The notes under the pieces were generated by a model, which saw nothing but the letters and a program-made list of their open reading frames with translations, was not told the origin of the DNA and searched no databases. From positions 20,957,501 to 21,021,500 of the forward strand of contig JAPQWV010000017.1 in the NCBI GenBank assembly GCA_027422505.1: 64,000 nt of DNA, written 5' to 3'. The position numbers were made by a program, and so were the translations under genes. Shown piece by piece: positions 1 to 11,084 of this stretch (its first letter is position 1; each line of letters begins with the position of its first letter). This DNA comes from Craterostigma plantagineum. Taxonomy: Eukaryota; Streptophyta; Magnoliopsida; Lamiales; Linderniaceae.

Positions 1-310
1 ATAAAAATCAAGTTGTTCCATAAACAACAGCTGAGCTTTAGATCTTCAACCCACTAAACCCATAAAATTAGAATACCCACTTCAATCGATAGATTAAGAA
101 TCGAGAAATCCCGACGCAAGCTTCGAATACGAAAAAGAAAGGGCCCGCCTTACCTGTAAAAAAGCAGCAGAAGAGCGACGAAGAAGCTAAGCTTTGGACT
201 CTAAAATCTCTGCTTAAGTATTATGCAGAGCTGCCAATGACCATTCAGCTCTATTGGCTGAGGGGAGGCCCCAAAGTGATGCGTATCTTTTATTTAAATT
301 TTAATTTGAA
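1..310. other. Unassigned left edge
   Basis: No convincing reading frame or repeat is visible. The segment ends at the predicted Helitron terminus. Confidence 0.4.
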
Positions 311-337
311 CTAGGTTATGCCCGTGCGATGCACGGG
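311..337 (-). mobile_element. Helitron 3' terminus (minus strand)
   Basis: Read on the minus strand, a perfect 7-bp hairpin (CCCGTGC, 3-nt loop, GCACGGG) is followed about 7 nt later by CTAG and then T. This matches plant Helitron 3' ends: a GC-rich hairpin, a short spacer, CTRR, and insertion before T. The element body would lie to the right. I could not place the 5' TC end, so the length is unknown and it is unclear whether the repeats at 1-2.4 kb are cargo. Confidence 0.55.
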
Positions 338-1010
338 ATGCTGCATGTCCGGTATGCTATCTTTGTCGTTAAATTTTCTTATTGGTAAAACATATGGGAA
401 TTACAATTAATATGCAGCACGTACACAATTAACGTAAAGGAGGAAAATTGTGGATGTCATTCAACGTGTGGTTGTAATAGAAGTTTACCAAGTTTTATTT
501 TTTCCACACTGTCAGCCATTCATACATTAGGCTTCTATATTCATACACTAAGATATCCTTTTACCTAGTCAATGGATAGTATATTACATATCATAGAATT
601 GCATTTAGACAGAAATACAGTCATATAGCTGTGTATCAATTTTAATTGTATTGTAAAGTGACGTGACATTCGCGTCAATATTATTTGCTTAAATTTAATT
701 GTCCGCAAAATTCCGTAGAAATGGGTAAAACTGGCATTCATAAACATAATGACTATCATAAAAGACCAAAATAAAATTAATGAAAGTGTTAAAAAGATCA
801 ATAACTAACTGAAATATTACCTATGATGGAGATGATAGATGTTTTAATATAACAGAATCTGTAACTAGAATAGCAGCTAGAAATGAAACGAGTAATTTGT
901 GAATTCTTTTGGTTATATGTGGTTCATTGGATCTTTTCTTAGAAATTTTGTGTTTCAATAGCAGCAATTAGAAAAGATCTAGGAATCAAAAAAGACAATA
1001 TCAACTTCTA
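338..1010. other. AT-rich stretch, nothing recognised
   Basis: No domain-bearing frame, RNA gene or terminal repeat is visible. Confidence 0.4.
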
Positions 1011-1577
1011 TTATGTGGTAAAATGAAATGTTGTAATAAAAATTCCTGGGAAGCAGAGAGCTGCAACTGCAAATCTCAGAGATGTATGAGTTTTAGTGTT
1101 TCCTTCTATAAGCACCGTCGTAGCTATGACAATGGTAAATGATGATAGCAAAGACATTAGAAACGCTAGATTGCTCCTCAAATTCCAAAGAGTTAATGCA
1201 TACGAGGTGGTAGGAGGTGCTTTAGCCGAAACTATTTCTTCACCTACAGCAGCAACTATTTCATCAGCCATCGCATCATCATTTTGATCAGGCGAATTTA
1301 TCATAAGCCCTCGCATTATCATTTTGATCAGCCGAAACTATTTTTCTGCACCTACAGCAGCAACTATTTCATCAGCCACCGCATCATCATTTTGATGGGC
1401 CGAAATTATTTCTTCACCTACAGCAGCAACTATTTCATCAGCCATCGCATCATCATTTTGATCGGCCGAAACTATTTCTTCACCTATAGCAACAACTATT
1501 TCATCAGCCATGGCATCATCATTTTGATCGGCCGACACTATTTCTTCACCTACAACAGCAACTATTTCATCAGTCAT
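1011..1577 (-). pseudogene. Repeat-containing membrane protein, broken
   Basis: Two minus-strand frames, 1338-1577 and 1011-1322, look like one coding region separated by indels. The N-terminal part is built of a 22-residue acidic repeat (core DQNDDAMADEIVAAVGEE, about six copies with the DNA). The C-terminal part (about 1011-1180) is hydrophobic and predicts one or two membrane segments ending in a VAALC motif. One repeat copy near 1335-1345 has a 2-nt insertion that produces a stop, and the next copy is in another frame. The tail is clearly paralogous to the frame at 1775-2113. It loosely resembles the terminal membrane segment of ankyrin/PGG proteins, but that is a guess. Family not identified. 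Confidence 0.45.
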
Positions 1578-1650
1578 CGCATCATCATTTTGATCGTCCG
1601 AAGCTATTTATTCACTTACAACAGCAACTATTTTATCAGCCATCGCATCT
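1228..1650. repeat. 66-bp coding tandem repeat, about six copies
   Basis: The phrase ACTATTTCTTCACCTAC recurs with small changes near 1231, 1338, 1405, 1471, 1537 and 1603, giving a 66-bp period. It encodes the 22-residue repeat of the minus-strand frame. Most units keep a length divisible by three, and one is disrupted. Confidence 0.85.
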
Positions 1651-1774
1651 CTGGCTAGGGTTATTACAAGCACCACAATGCTAGCTAGAAATGAAATGTG
1701 GAATTTTGCAGATGCTCTTTCGGTTATTTGAGTTTCTAATATTTTCTTTCAAATTTGTATCTCAACGGCAGCAA

Positions 1775-2113
1775 TTAAAAACAACCTAGTATTAAACAAG
1801 ACTTTAAGCTCAGATTATTGGTAAAAACGAAATACTTAAATACTGTGATATACATTGTGATGCATAGAGCTGCAACGGGATATCTCAGATATTGGTGTGT
1901 TTTACTTGAATTCCCTTCTAAAAGTACAATTATAGCCACGATAATGTTGAAAGATAATAGCAGACAATGAATTACTTCACGAAGTGGAACAGCAACAGCA
2001 TCTGCAGGAGGAGGTGGAACAGCAACAGCAACATCTGCAGGAATTACTTCAGCATGAGCAACCTCTGCTGGAAAAAGAGCCTTCATCTGCATTTTGATCG
2101 CAATTTCATTCAT
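1775..2113 (-). CDS. Paralogous small membrane protein, doubtful
   Basis: A 112-residue minus-strand frame whose C-terminal half matches the tail of the frame at 1011-1322 (shared LLSF, VLLEGN, KTH and VAALC positions). It lacks the DQNDDAMADE repeat and instead has a short Pro/Ala/Val-rich N-terminal region, PADVAVAVPPPP, which is itself duplicated upstream. It may be an expressed small membrane protein or a relic of a local tandem duplication. No family is recognised and the start is uncertain because the upstream region is repetitive. Confidence 0.35.
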   Translation of the reverse strand: MNEIAIKMQMKALFPAEVAHAEVIPADVAVAVPPPPADAVAVPLREVIHCLLLSFNIIVAIIVLLEGNSSKTHQYLRYPVAALCITMYITVFKYFVFTNNLSLKSCLILGCF

Positions 2114-2375
2114 CGGAGGAGGTGGAAAGCAACAGCAACATCTTCAGAAAGAGGTGGAACATCAACATCACATCTGCAGGAGGAGGTGGAACAGCAACGC
2201 AACATATGCATGAATTACTTCAGCATGAGCAACCCCTGCTGGAAAAAGATCCTCCATCTGCATTTTGATCACAATTTCATTCATCGGAGAAATGAGTCAC
2301 TGGTTGGAGCATTGGATGATCGCAATTTCATTCATCGGAGAAGTGAGTCACGGGTTGGAGCATTGGAGAGTGCGT
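1967..2375. repeat. Short tandem and duplicated repeats
   Basis: Units around GAGGAGGTGGAACAGCAACA and CAATTTCATTCATCGGAG recur several times. A block of roughly 180 bp is present twice (near 2000-2110 and 2180-2300), and the CATCGGAG unit reappears at about 2285 and 2335. This is local expansion of the coding repeat of the frame at 1775-2113. Confidence 0.7.
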
Positions 2376-2539
2376 TCAAATGCATGAAATAGAGAGAGGG
2401 AGAGTTAATAGAGAGGGAGAGTGATTTGTACAAGTAAATTGATTTTTTCATTAATTCTGTGTTTTAGGGCCGTATGTCATACTAATTTGTTTTTTCATTT
2501 CGTCTCTCTATACTTTTGTTTTTTTCAATTCAATTAGTC

Positions 2540-2740
2540 ATTTGAAGGATCCGTGTTGCAAGAGCTCACCGTTTTAGTTAAGGGACCTTGGTTTCGAAAA
2601 AGTTCATTGATGTATGCTACAGATGAGAGGTTGGATTTTTGGGTGAGGGAATATGTTATTTACCTGTTTAGGCAAAAGTCCACGTTAGGGTCTCTCAGTT
2701 GCCTTCGAGGAAACAGTTATCTAATAAAATGAGAGAGATC
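2540..2740 (+). pseudogene. Unidentified host gene, fragment 1
   Basis: The last ~50 bases before the outer retrotransposon form an exon piece (after a possible acceptor CTCTCAG near 2699) whose frame LPSRKQLSNKMREI continues across the AGATC target duplication into 20331 onward (LSEFGVERPF). The retrotransposon therefore inserted within a coding exon. An upstream open stretch (2570-2690, with DERLDFWVREYV) may be another exon. I do not recognise the protein. Confidence 0.45.
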
Positions 2741-4315
2741 TGATCGACATGTGGTGTGCTAATATGATTTGCAAGTGCGACAAGTGATAATATAAAACGA
2801 ATACCTAATTACTATCACCAACGTGCGATAGGCAGTGGACCTATCGTTTGTAGTGCAGTAAAGTGAGTAAACGATTATCAATCACAAGGAATAAACTGAT
2901 TACTAGTAGTGACTTATCGACTCGATATTTAGCATAAATAAAATACGCAATTTGTTTATACTACGAGCTACCTAACAGACCAATCCTAATGCAAAGAGAG
3001 ATTAAAAGAACACGACTGAACTATGAGAGTGCTTTCAGATAAAATAATGTGCTCGGGATTCGAATCCCACTAGATACTGTCGACTAAGACAATGAATTAT
3101 CGCTCCTACGTGATTAAGACTAAATCGCAGTAATTTCCTACCCACTCCCGAATTTGCTGTCGTAGACGTTCGTGGGAATCTATGATTCAATAATTACTAA
3201 TGGCGAGGATCGGATATTTGCTGTCGCCATATACCCAGATCCTATCATCTATGAACGGCCTAATCGTTATTTAGCTGTCGCCCTAAACGATTTTCCAAAC
3301 ATTCACTTTAACACATAAACATATTAAAGCGAATAAACAAATTCATAGATAGATAAATAGTCAGACGCACGAATCACGATAACCATATATGTCTCAAATA
3401 CGAAATAACCTAGCGTTCATCTAATCCCAAACACATAAGGGAATTAGTTACTCATAATTGACGGGAAAACAACGAAGGAAATAGAAAACAGGGAAGGAAG
3501 ACTCATGATCTTGATATTCTGAAGAATCTGGTATGGTAGCGTGGATGAATCTTCGTTCCTCGTTCAATTCGGCATGAATTCGTCGTTGATCCGTCTCTTA
3601 CGCTCCGGGACGTAATTCCGTATTCTTGACGGCTCTTTTTCGTCTCTAGATGATTTAGGATTGATATCTGGTAGGTATCCCTCTTTCTGAGTCGAATTTG
3701 GACTTTTATACTGATTTTCGTAAGTGTCACGGCCTGGGACATGATCAGTCACGGCCGTGACACTATCGGGGTGCAAAATGGAGCTCACTGCCCCTCGTCA
3801 CGGCCGTGACACTTTCCAGCCTTGCGACAGTTTTGTATTTTGTTCAGATGGAAGGGTAAACGATGTCCGATTGACCTGAAATTTTAAACATAGATAGAAG
3901 ACTCACCAATATTGATTCTGACCAAATGGATTCTCAATCCGAGGTCGGGATTGAGAGATATGAATTTTCTAATGCTGCTGCTATAGGTCACAGCCTGGTG
4001 CAAGAAGTGTCACGGCCGTGACTGGCTTCAGCTTTCGGCCTCTGGTGGTTGTCACGGCCATGACCATCTTCAGTCTAACTCTCTGTCCAGCATCACGGCC
4101 AGGTGCACTAAGTGTCACGGCCGTGACCTTCACCAGTTTTCATCGTTTTCGCGCCGTTTTGCCTCGTTTTCGCTCCTTTTCACCCCAAACTCGTCCTAAA
4201 GCCTTATAATACCAAAATAAGTAGAAATAGGGTTAATAAGTGCATAAAATGACTACGAAAACTCTATTACGAGCCAATTAAATACTACGATAAACGTACT
4301 ATAATACGTTTATCA
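2741..4315 (-). repeat. 3' LTR of outer element (1575 bp)
   Basis: Starts TGATCGACAT and ends CGTTTATCA on the plus strand, so the element reads it in reverse. It is homologous over its length to 18705-20325. It lacks two short segments between direct copies of GTCACGGCC that the right LTR retains, and the loop of one conserved hairpin (3141-3176) has decayed. Confidence 0.93.
3726..4127. promoter_or_regulatory. U3 palindrome array (3' LTR copy)
   Basis: GTCACGGCCGTGAC, a perfect 14-bp palindrome, occurs at 3748-3761, 3797-3810, 4009-4022 and 4114-4127, with a one-mismatch copy at 4051-4064. Most copies are preceded by a half site GTCACGGCC. Two units have lost their half site and spacer relative to the other LTR. 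Confidence 0.85.
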
Positions 4316-4334
4316 AACCTCCCCATACTTAAGC
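4316..4334 (-). promoter_or_regulatory. Polypurine tract of outer element
   Basis: On the minus strand CTTAAGTATGGGGAGGT abuts the LTR start TGATAAACG. This is the expected plus-strand primer position and agrees with the minus orientation given by the primer-binding site. Confidence 0.85.
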
Positions 4335-5687
4335 ATTTGTTTGTCTAGAGTCAGATGAGGCATCAAATCAGGATAATGGCACGATTGTTCGCAATTTATC
4401 ATCAAAGCTAGAAAGCACAAAAGGTATCAAGCAAACAATCATGGACATTACACTAATGACTTGCACTTGTCGGCCTAAACTTCCTTCGCACTGCTAAATC
4501 AAGAATCATACCTCACAAGGATTCGCTCAAGCCACTCAGTGTATAGGCTAGTATAGTGAATCACTCAAATCGTGCACTAGTCCAACCCCTACCATAGGCT
4601 TGCAAGCTAATCGCATATCACTACTTAGAGTGGCAAGCATAAATCTGAGGGTCTTTTCGGGTCAAACGGGTTAAATAATACTGACTTGACAAGCATAGAT
4701 ACTGCACACGTAATCTTAAAGCTAGGACACATAAGGGTTCAAAGAACGTAGCATGGTCAAATTTCAAGTCACATGCTCCAACATAAGACTCAACATTCTC
4801 GCTCTGAAATCCTAGACTTTTCTGCCCGACCCTCTCAACTCAGTCCCCTTCCATTTTCTGCCCTTTCACCTTAATTACGCTTTGCTTTTGTGCACTGCCC
4901 TTATTCCCTAGAAACATCAAATGTGGCTTTAGTCGCAAAGAATACATCGTGACAGTGAATGCCGTGTACCTAGGGATACTTATTACCAAAACCTATATCT
5001 TGCCAAAGGGTTATGGACAGGCTTATGAAAGGGATCGGGTCATTTCAGAAAACGGTCAAGTAAGGGACGAGTCATTTCACGAATAGTAGAGGAGAACATC
5101 AAATTATACATTGAAACAATAACTCTTACGTTCGACTTCTGCTCTATTCTAATCAACTCAGGTTCATATAATCTCTGGAGGCTTATTTGGGTCAGTGGCT
5201 TCTATAATTTACGAGAAAAGTAAACAAATAGGCTCAGGCTCAGAGTGGCTAACTAAGGGGATTAGTCATGGTAGGAAAATTTGGCCATGGACTTAATTCC
5301 TAATGCCCTCATCATTTTCACACTCAAGCACCAACAATAGTTTCAACACGCATCTGGCAAGCAAGTTCTAGAGAGACATAGACTAGGCGCGTCATACAAC
5401 CAAGAAAATGAGCATAAGCTCGTCAGGCTCAAACTCTCACAACGAAACACGGTTATGTGTACGAATCTCTCAAAGCAACGCTATATCTGTTCAGGCAGAC
5501 ATGATTCAATCAGTCATGCATACCTAATTGCTCACAAAAGTTCATAATAATGCAGACTAACTCGAGATAAGCGCAAAAAATCGTACCTGAGTTCAACAAT
5601 TCATGCCTTTCTAACGAAATTTATAGCTCACAGACACGTCATAAAGAAAATTTAAAAATTTTCACGTAAGTTCTCAACCTAAATTCC
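4335..5687 (-). other. 3' noncoding region of outer element
   Basis: No reading frame of note in either strand, and no reverse transcriptase or integrase motif. Stretches such as the one around 5405-5460 are recognisably similar to 10680-10735 of the nested element, so the noncoding region is shared between the two families. Confidence 0.7.
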
Positions 5688-5724
5688 CCTCCCCACACTT
5701 AAGACGTACGTTGTCCTCAACGTA
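5688..5724 (-). promoter_or_regulatory. Internal polypurine-like tract with hairpin
   Basis: A second copy of the CTTAAGTGTGGGGAGG motif (minus strand) lies about 1.4 kb upstream of the terminal tract. It is preceded on that strand by a 7-bp hairpin (TACGTTG, loop AGGA, CAACGTA). Confidence 0.65.
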
Positions 5725-5987
5725 AAAATTGAATAAACGAAAGGGAAAAGTAGGTGTAAGAGAACGAAAATTCCCTGACGGAAAATGTTGACGTGGTCGT
5801 GACTAAACGCGTGATGGTTGTCGTATCGTGACTCGTGATGCCTGACATGACTAAAAAGAAATCTAAACGTAACAGAAAAACATGGATGATAATAATAGAC
5901 ATAATAAAAAAATACTAGATAGATAAAACCTGAGTTGCCTCCCAAGAAGCGCTTCCTTTACCGTCTTTAGCCGAACGTGCTTTCGTT

Positions 5988-7772
5988 CACTTAGGGTGGC
6001 TGGAAGTCGAGGTATAGCATCTCTTTTCTGCTTAAGTCTCCCTCGCCTACATCCATACCTTGGAGGTGTCGCCTTTCGCCGGGCAGCGGTTTCAACTCTA
6101 GTGGCGGTCGCTCCTTGACTGGGCTTTTGTCCTTAACTTCTTCGCTGCTCTCGGCGATGGCTATGATGAGTTTGTCGATCTTCTCCCCACACTTATCGAT
6201 TGCCATAATCGTGTGCCTATCATGCTCCCTGATCTGTGACAGACCTTGCACGGAAAAGAGAAAATCGTGCTCAAAGACATCTAAGAAATAGCATTTATCA
6301 TCTTGTTCGTTGCTCTTTTTCATCGAGTCAGCCATATTGAACGTAACTTTTTCACCGTCTACTGTCAAGGTTAATGCTCCATTCCTAACATCTATCATGG
6401 TCTCGCCTGTAGCTAAGAATGGTCTACCTAGAATTAATGGAACATTTTCATCCTCGTCCATGTCTAAGATCACAAAATCGACAGGGATAACGAACTTATT
6501 GACCTTAACTAGAACATCCTCGATAACACCTAGAGGGTTTAACGATCTATCGGTCAGTTGAATACTCATTCTAGTGGGTCGTGGTTCACCTAATTCTAAA
6601 CGCTTAAACATGGAGTACGGCGTTAAATTTATACTAGCGCCTAGATCAGCTAAAGCATGCTCAACAACTAAATCACCTATCAAACAAGGAATAGTAAATC
6701 TCCCTGGGTCCTTGAACTTTTTCGGTATCTTGCTCTGGAGTATCGTCGAGCACTCTCCTCGTAGGTATACCGTGGAGATGTGTTCGAGCTTCCGTCGGTT
6801 CGTCAGCAAGTCCTTCAGGAACTTAATGAAACTGGGCATCTGCGTCATAGCTTCAACAAACGGTAAGTTAATATGTAATTCTTTGCACATACCCATGAAT
6901 CTGCCAATTAGCGCTTCATCTTTGTCATTCTTCAACCATGCTGGATAGGGAATCCTCGGTTGGTACGGCATCACTGGTGGCTGCTCGTTCTCCCTTGTTT
7001 TTTCTATTTCGGGTACAGCCTCCTCCTTTTTAGGTTGAACCTTGTCTTTTTCAGGTGCAGCTCCCCTTAACCGAGCTGGGTACGGGATCTTTGGTTGATA
7101 CGGCTTCACGAATCGTCGTGTCTTTCTCTCGTCATCCTTGACCTTCTCGACTCCGTCGCCCTTGCTTTCCTCCACTTCTGGCTCGTCGTGGCCCTCGAAA
7201 TTGGCTTTCTCCTTTAAATTCTGCTTGGCGGGAGCTTCTTGTAATCCTCTCCCCTCCTCAGGGTTACCGCATTGCAAGACTCCTCGGGGTTTGTCTCGGT
7301 GTAGCTCGGGAGTGATCCTTGATTTCGCCCCGCCATTTGCTTTGCTAATTGCCCCACTTGCTGCTCCAACCTCTTGATCGAGGCGTCTGTATTCTAAGCA
7401 CGGATGTCATTCGCCTCCATGTACTCCTCCATCTTTCTCATCCGACTCTCGTGGGCTGCGGTGGTGCTGCTGAAGTTCGTGAGGAGCGTCTTCATCATAT
7501 CCTTCATCTCCTTCATATTATTGGATCCTCCGGCGGGTGCATTCTGATATTGGCGCGGCGCCACATTTTGGAAACTGGACGGTCTGGGCTGAAATCCCGG
7601 CGGTTCTTGCCCCTGATGGTTCTGATTCTCGTACGCCAGATTGGGGTGCGCTCGAGGCTGGTAGCTTCGCTGGCCACCTTGGTAATTTTCCATGTAATCT
7701 GCGTGCTCCAGCGATTGCCCAAGTTGGCATTCAGATGCCTCGTGGGCTGCGCCGCAGATCCCGCATTGTGGT
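5988..7772 (-). pseudogene. gag-protease of outer element, 3' part
   Basis: The 428-residue frame 5991-7277 carries a Pro/Lys/Glu-rich linker and then a retropepsin-like domain: the catalytic DLGAS motif followed by LTPYSMFKRL, then FVILDM and the flap-like LILGRPFLATG. Upstream, 7394-7693 and the sequence to 7772 encode the Gag C-terminal region. A stop separates the two frames near 7390 and the linker frame is shifted. The coding sequence is cut at 7772 by the nested element, and its 5' part lies at 17654-18513. The protease family normally matures Gag-Pol. Here there is no Pol for it to process. Confidence 0.85.
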
Positions 7773-8093
7773 TGACCGCGTGCGTGTGCGTTAATAAATT
7801 AAACAAAGGTTCATGCAAGTACGTCAAGTAATAATTAAAACGAATATATTATAACTAGCACGACGCGCGATAGGCAGTGTACCTATCGTTTGTAGAATAG
7901 CTATAGCGAATATCCGAGTATCGAACACGAGGAATAAATTGAGTACTAGTAATAACCTATCATTTGATATTTAGCCTAAATAAATATTGTTTTAGTTGTA
8001 TTTTTATTTATAAAAATATATTCTAACAAACCAAAAGCTTGAATGCAACTTAAATATTTAAAAATAATAACTTTTATATAAAACAAGTGTGCT

Positions 8094-8110
8094 CGGGATT
8101 TCGAATCCCG
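8094..8110. other. Palindromic hairpin near LTR leader
   Basis: CGGGATT-TCG-AATCCCG, a 7-bp stem. The outer family has GGGATT-CG-AATCCC at the equivalent place (near 19020-19033 and 3057-3070). It resembles a tRNA T-arm by chance only: no other tRNA arms are present. Confidence 0.7.
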
Positions 8111-8180
8111 CTAGGTATCATTGACGAGGCCGTAAATTATCGTTAACACAAAAATAATGGCTAAGTCGCGGTAATTCCTA

Positions 8181-8333
8181 CTCACGCCCGAATTTGCTGT
8201 CGCCCTAGACGGTTGTGAGAATATATATTAATTTACCTATGCGAGGATCGATTATTTGCTGTCGCCCTATAATCGAATTCCTATAATTTTATGAAAGGTC
8301 TAATCGTTTTTCTAGCTGTCGCCCTAAAACGAT
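8181..8333 (-). other. Three-hairpin module in LTR (nested, 3' copy)
   Basis: Hairpins at 8181-8219 (CTCAC/GTGAG), 8249-8275 (CGATTAT/ATAATCG) and 8303-8333 (ATCGTTTT/AAAACGAT) each hold the same loop core GCTGTCGCCCT. It repeats in the 5' LTR at about 16115-16267. In the sense RNA it would lie in the transcribed leader, downstream of the predicted start. Confidence 0.75.
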
Positions 8334-9735
8334 ATTACCACGAATCACATCAACACATAGACATATCGAAGTGATATCCAAATCAACACATAGACATATT
8401 AATTTGAACAACAAAATCACAAATAATAAATAGCCAATATTACGTGTTCACGAGTATTTTACGTCCAATAATAATACCTAGCGTTCATCTCATCCCAAGC
8501 ACATGTAAAAATTAGCTACTCATATTTACGACGGAAACAAGAGAAGACGAGAATATCAAAGACGAAAGCATAATTTCTTCCCTGATATTTAGCTCTGATA
8601 ACGTCGTGCTTCGTCAATGCTTTCCGTCGCAAATAGAATCTGCCCTCATGTCTCTTCTCAGCCCTTGTGCGTACCGCTGCCCTCCACTGTGTGTCTGCGC
8701 TGCGTGAGCTCCAGTTGCCCGCTGCCCTACGTGCGTACGTCTTTGAGTGATTTTATCGAGCGGGTGGTAAGCGCCCGAAGATGGCTTCCGTTTCAATTCC
8801 CTCTGCTGTCCCTCGTCACGAGCAGCCCCCCCCCCCCCCCCCCCCCCGGAGCAGCGACTCACTTTCTCCTCAGTCGTGTATGCTCGTAAATGCTTCAATT
8901 CGCTCAGAGGAGGTTAGGGAGTTTGACGTGGCAGCTGCGTTGAGATGATGAAAATGGTTCGACTTCCTCCAACCCTTTCAGCTTTGATGGTGTACGTGGT
9001 GAGGTGCCTCCTTGAGAGAGGTGTATGCTTCAAATGGGTTTGGTGTGTGAGAGATGGATGCTTGATGGTTGGGACATACGTTTGGGCAGTGGTTGAGAGT
9101 TTGAGTGGAGAGGTGGTTGCAAGATGGATCCTTGATGGTCCTCCCCCGAAGTTCGACTTGTAAGCTCCCTTTTATAGATGATGAAGTTTGAATGAAATAA
9201 ACACAGATCCGTAAGATCAGCAACATCTTCTCTTCTTCCATGAATTCGTCAATCTGCTTCCACGCTTGTCTGCTCCCACCTTTTCTTGTCTCCTCGTGGT
9301 TTTTCCTTTTGTCCAGCGTGCGAGTATGTATATATTGTATATCTATTCTCTTTGATGGGCTAAGGCTATTCTTTCCATTGGGCTATTTTATGGGTCTTGT
9401 TTAGTGGGCTTGGGTCAATCAAAACGGATCATTTTTACGCAGCAAAGTGGCGTGGGTTCAAAAATTCATATCTTCTGATCGGGAACTCGGAATGGAAATT
9501 CCTTTGGGCAGAATCAATATCAACGAGTCTTCTATTATCGGTTAAAATTTCAGCTCAATTGGACATCATTTACTCACTGTTCTGCAAGAAAAACCAAACT
9601 GCCGCAAAACTGCCGTAAAAACGTTAATATTGCCATTAACTCATATTTAAGTGCTAGGATATTCAAAACGGCTTCATTAATGAACGCAAACGACTTAAAA
9701 TTAACAAATATAAACGTAAGAAATTACGTTTATCA

Positions 9736-9777
9736 AATCTCCCCACACTTAAGCGTTTGCTTGTCCTCAAGCAAACG
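9736..9777 (-). promoter_or_regulatory. Polypurine tract and hairpin, nested element
   Basis: On the minus strand a perfect 10-bp hairpin (CGTTTGCTTG, loop AGGA, CAAGCAAACG; 9754-9777) is followed by CTTAAGTGTGGGGAGA and then the LTR. Confidence 0.85.
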
Positions 9778-10945
9778 AATAATAAGGCATAAATTTAATT
9801 TAAATCTTGCAGCTTATCTTTCAAGAATGAATCACGTAATAAAATAATGCAAGTAACGTCGGAAAACACATTTGAAGCTGACGTCTAACTACACAAATGC
9901 CTTAGCAATATCTATTCAGATTCATACCTCACAGGGATTCACTCAGATCACACAGTGTATAGGCTTAATATGTCTGTGAAATCTCTATTTTCATGCACTA
10001 ATCTATTCTCTACCATAAGCTTACAAGTGATTCGTAATCCACTACCCCAAGTAATAAAGTGTGAATCGGAATGATTTATCGGGTATTAGCAGGTTAAATA
10101 TCATATTCAAGGGCTAAGTGCAAAAGGACATGAGCTAGAGTCGTGTTGGAATCATGCCTTTGTCACGACTGCGCCAATAAGTCGACCATCTGATTTCCAC
10201 CCAAACATATTTTTTTTCCTTTTTTTTTCTTTCTCTTTTTTTTTACCAAGCCTTTCTTCTTTCGACATCTCTACTTAGGGTATTAAAATGTGCTCTAGAG
10301 AGTGAAAGATTATCGTAGGAAAGGTTCTTAGCTATTTCTCATTTTTTTCTTTCAGCTCTTTTTTTTTTCTCTTTTTTTTTCAACTTTGGTGTTTGTCAGA
10401 CATTTGACTAAATTGGGCACCGTGACTCCGCCATTCATCCTTCACTTACACTATCGCTCCGATGGGGTTAAATTCTGAAGGCTTATTTAGGTCGGTAGCT
10501 ATGAATATCGGATTTCGACAATAAAAGGCACAGGTTCAAAGTGGCTAACTACGGTGATCAGGCGTGGTCAGAAACTTTGGCTATGGACTAATTCCGTAAT
10601 GCATTCCTCATTTTCAGCACGTAATACACGAGCAAGTTCTAGAGAGACGTAAATCAGGCACGTTTCACACAACCAAAGAAATGAGCAAAAAGCTCGTGGG
10701 CTCAAAATCTCACAAAAAAAAGGTTATGTGCACGAATCCTTCATGTATCGCTAAGTTCATCATGCAAGAAAGAAATCGACTACGCATATGTATCCTAATT
10801 ACTAATAAAATTTCTACATGAAATCATCTTTTAATAGATAAGAACCATGATTTTCAAAAGAAAACAATTATGCCATATTATTTTTTTTTAAATCACAGCA
10901 TGCATATATAAATATGTTCGCATCATCAATTTCGCAGAAATTTCC
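9778..10945 (-). other. 3' noncoding region of nested element
   Basis: T-rich patches at 10205-10260 and 10340-10380, no coding signal. Partly alignable with 4335-5687 of the outer element. Confidence 0.65.
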
Positions 10946-10982
10946 CTCCCCATACTTAAGATTTACGTTGTCCTCAACGTAA
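10946..10982 (-). promoter_or_regulatory. Internal polypurine-like tract with hairpin
   Basis: CTTAAGTATGGGGAGGG (minus) preceded by an 8-bp hairpin TTACGTTG, loop AGGA, CAACGTAA (10963-10982). A weaker third tract copy lies near 11069-11084 (CCTCCCCACACTTGAGG). Confidence 0.65.
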
Positions 10983-11084
10983 CAAACATTGGAACACAAG
11001 GAAGAGGAAAATAAATAAATAAATAGACGAACTTCCCTGAATAGTTCGATGTGCATGCTTTGCAGACGACCCTCCCCACACTTG

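Larger units (their letters stand above)
7773..9735 (-). repeat. 3' LTR of nested element (1963 bp)
   Basis: TGACCGCG...TTTATCA. It contains a run of 22 C at about 8826-8847 (six in the other LTR), which accounts exactly for the 16-bp length difference. The TATA-like CTTTTATA at 9169-9176 reads as a TATA box on the minus strand. Confidence 0.95.

Noticed and set aside
1284..1658. Plus-strand 124-residue Tyr/Phe/Ile-rich frame
   Set aside because: It is the antisense reading of the 66-bp tandem repeat. The minus frame has the more natural composition.
3053..3072. TTCGAATCCC motif as part of a tRNA gene
   Set aside because: No acceptor, D or anticodon arm around it. It is a palindrome conserved in both LTR families.
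4335..5687. Hidden pol or envelope-like gene in the outer element
   Set aside because: All frames are short and no reverse transcriptase, integrase or membrane-protein signature is visible.
8617..8889. Coding regions in the LTRs (frames around 8614-8898 and 16548-16835)
   Set aside because: Present identically in both LTRs, overlapping U3/R, with the poly-C run changing one frame. No domain.
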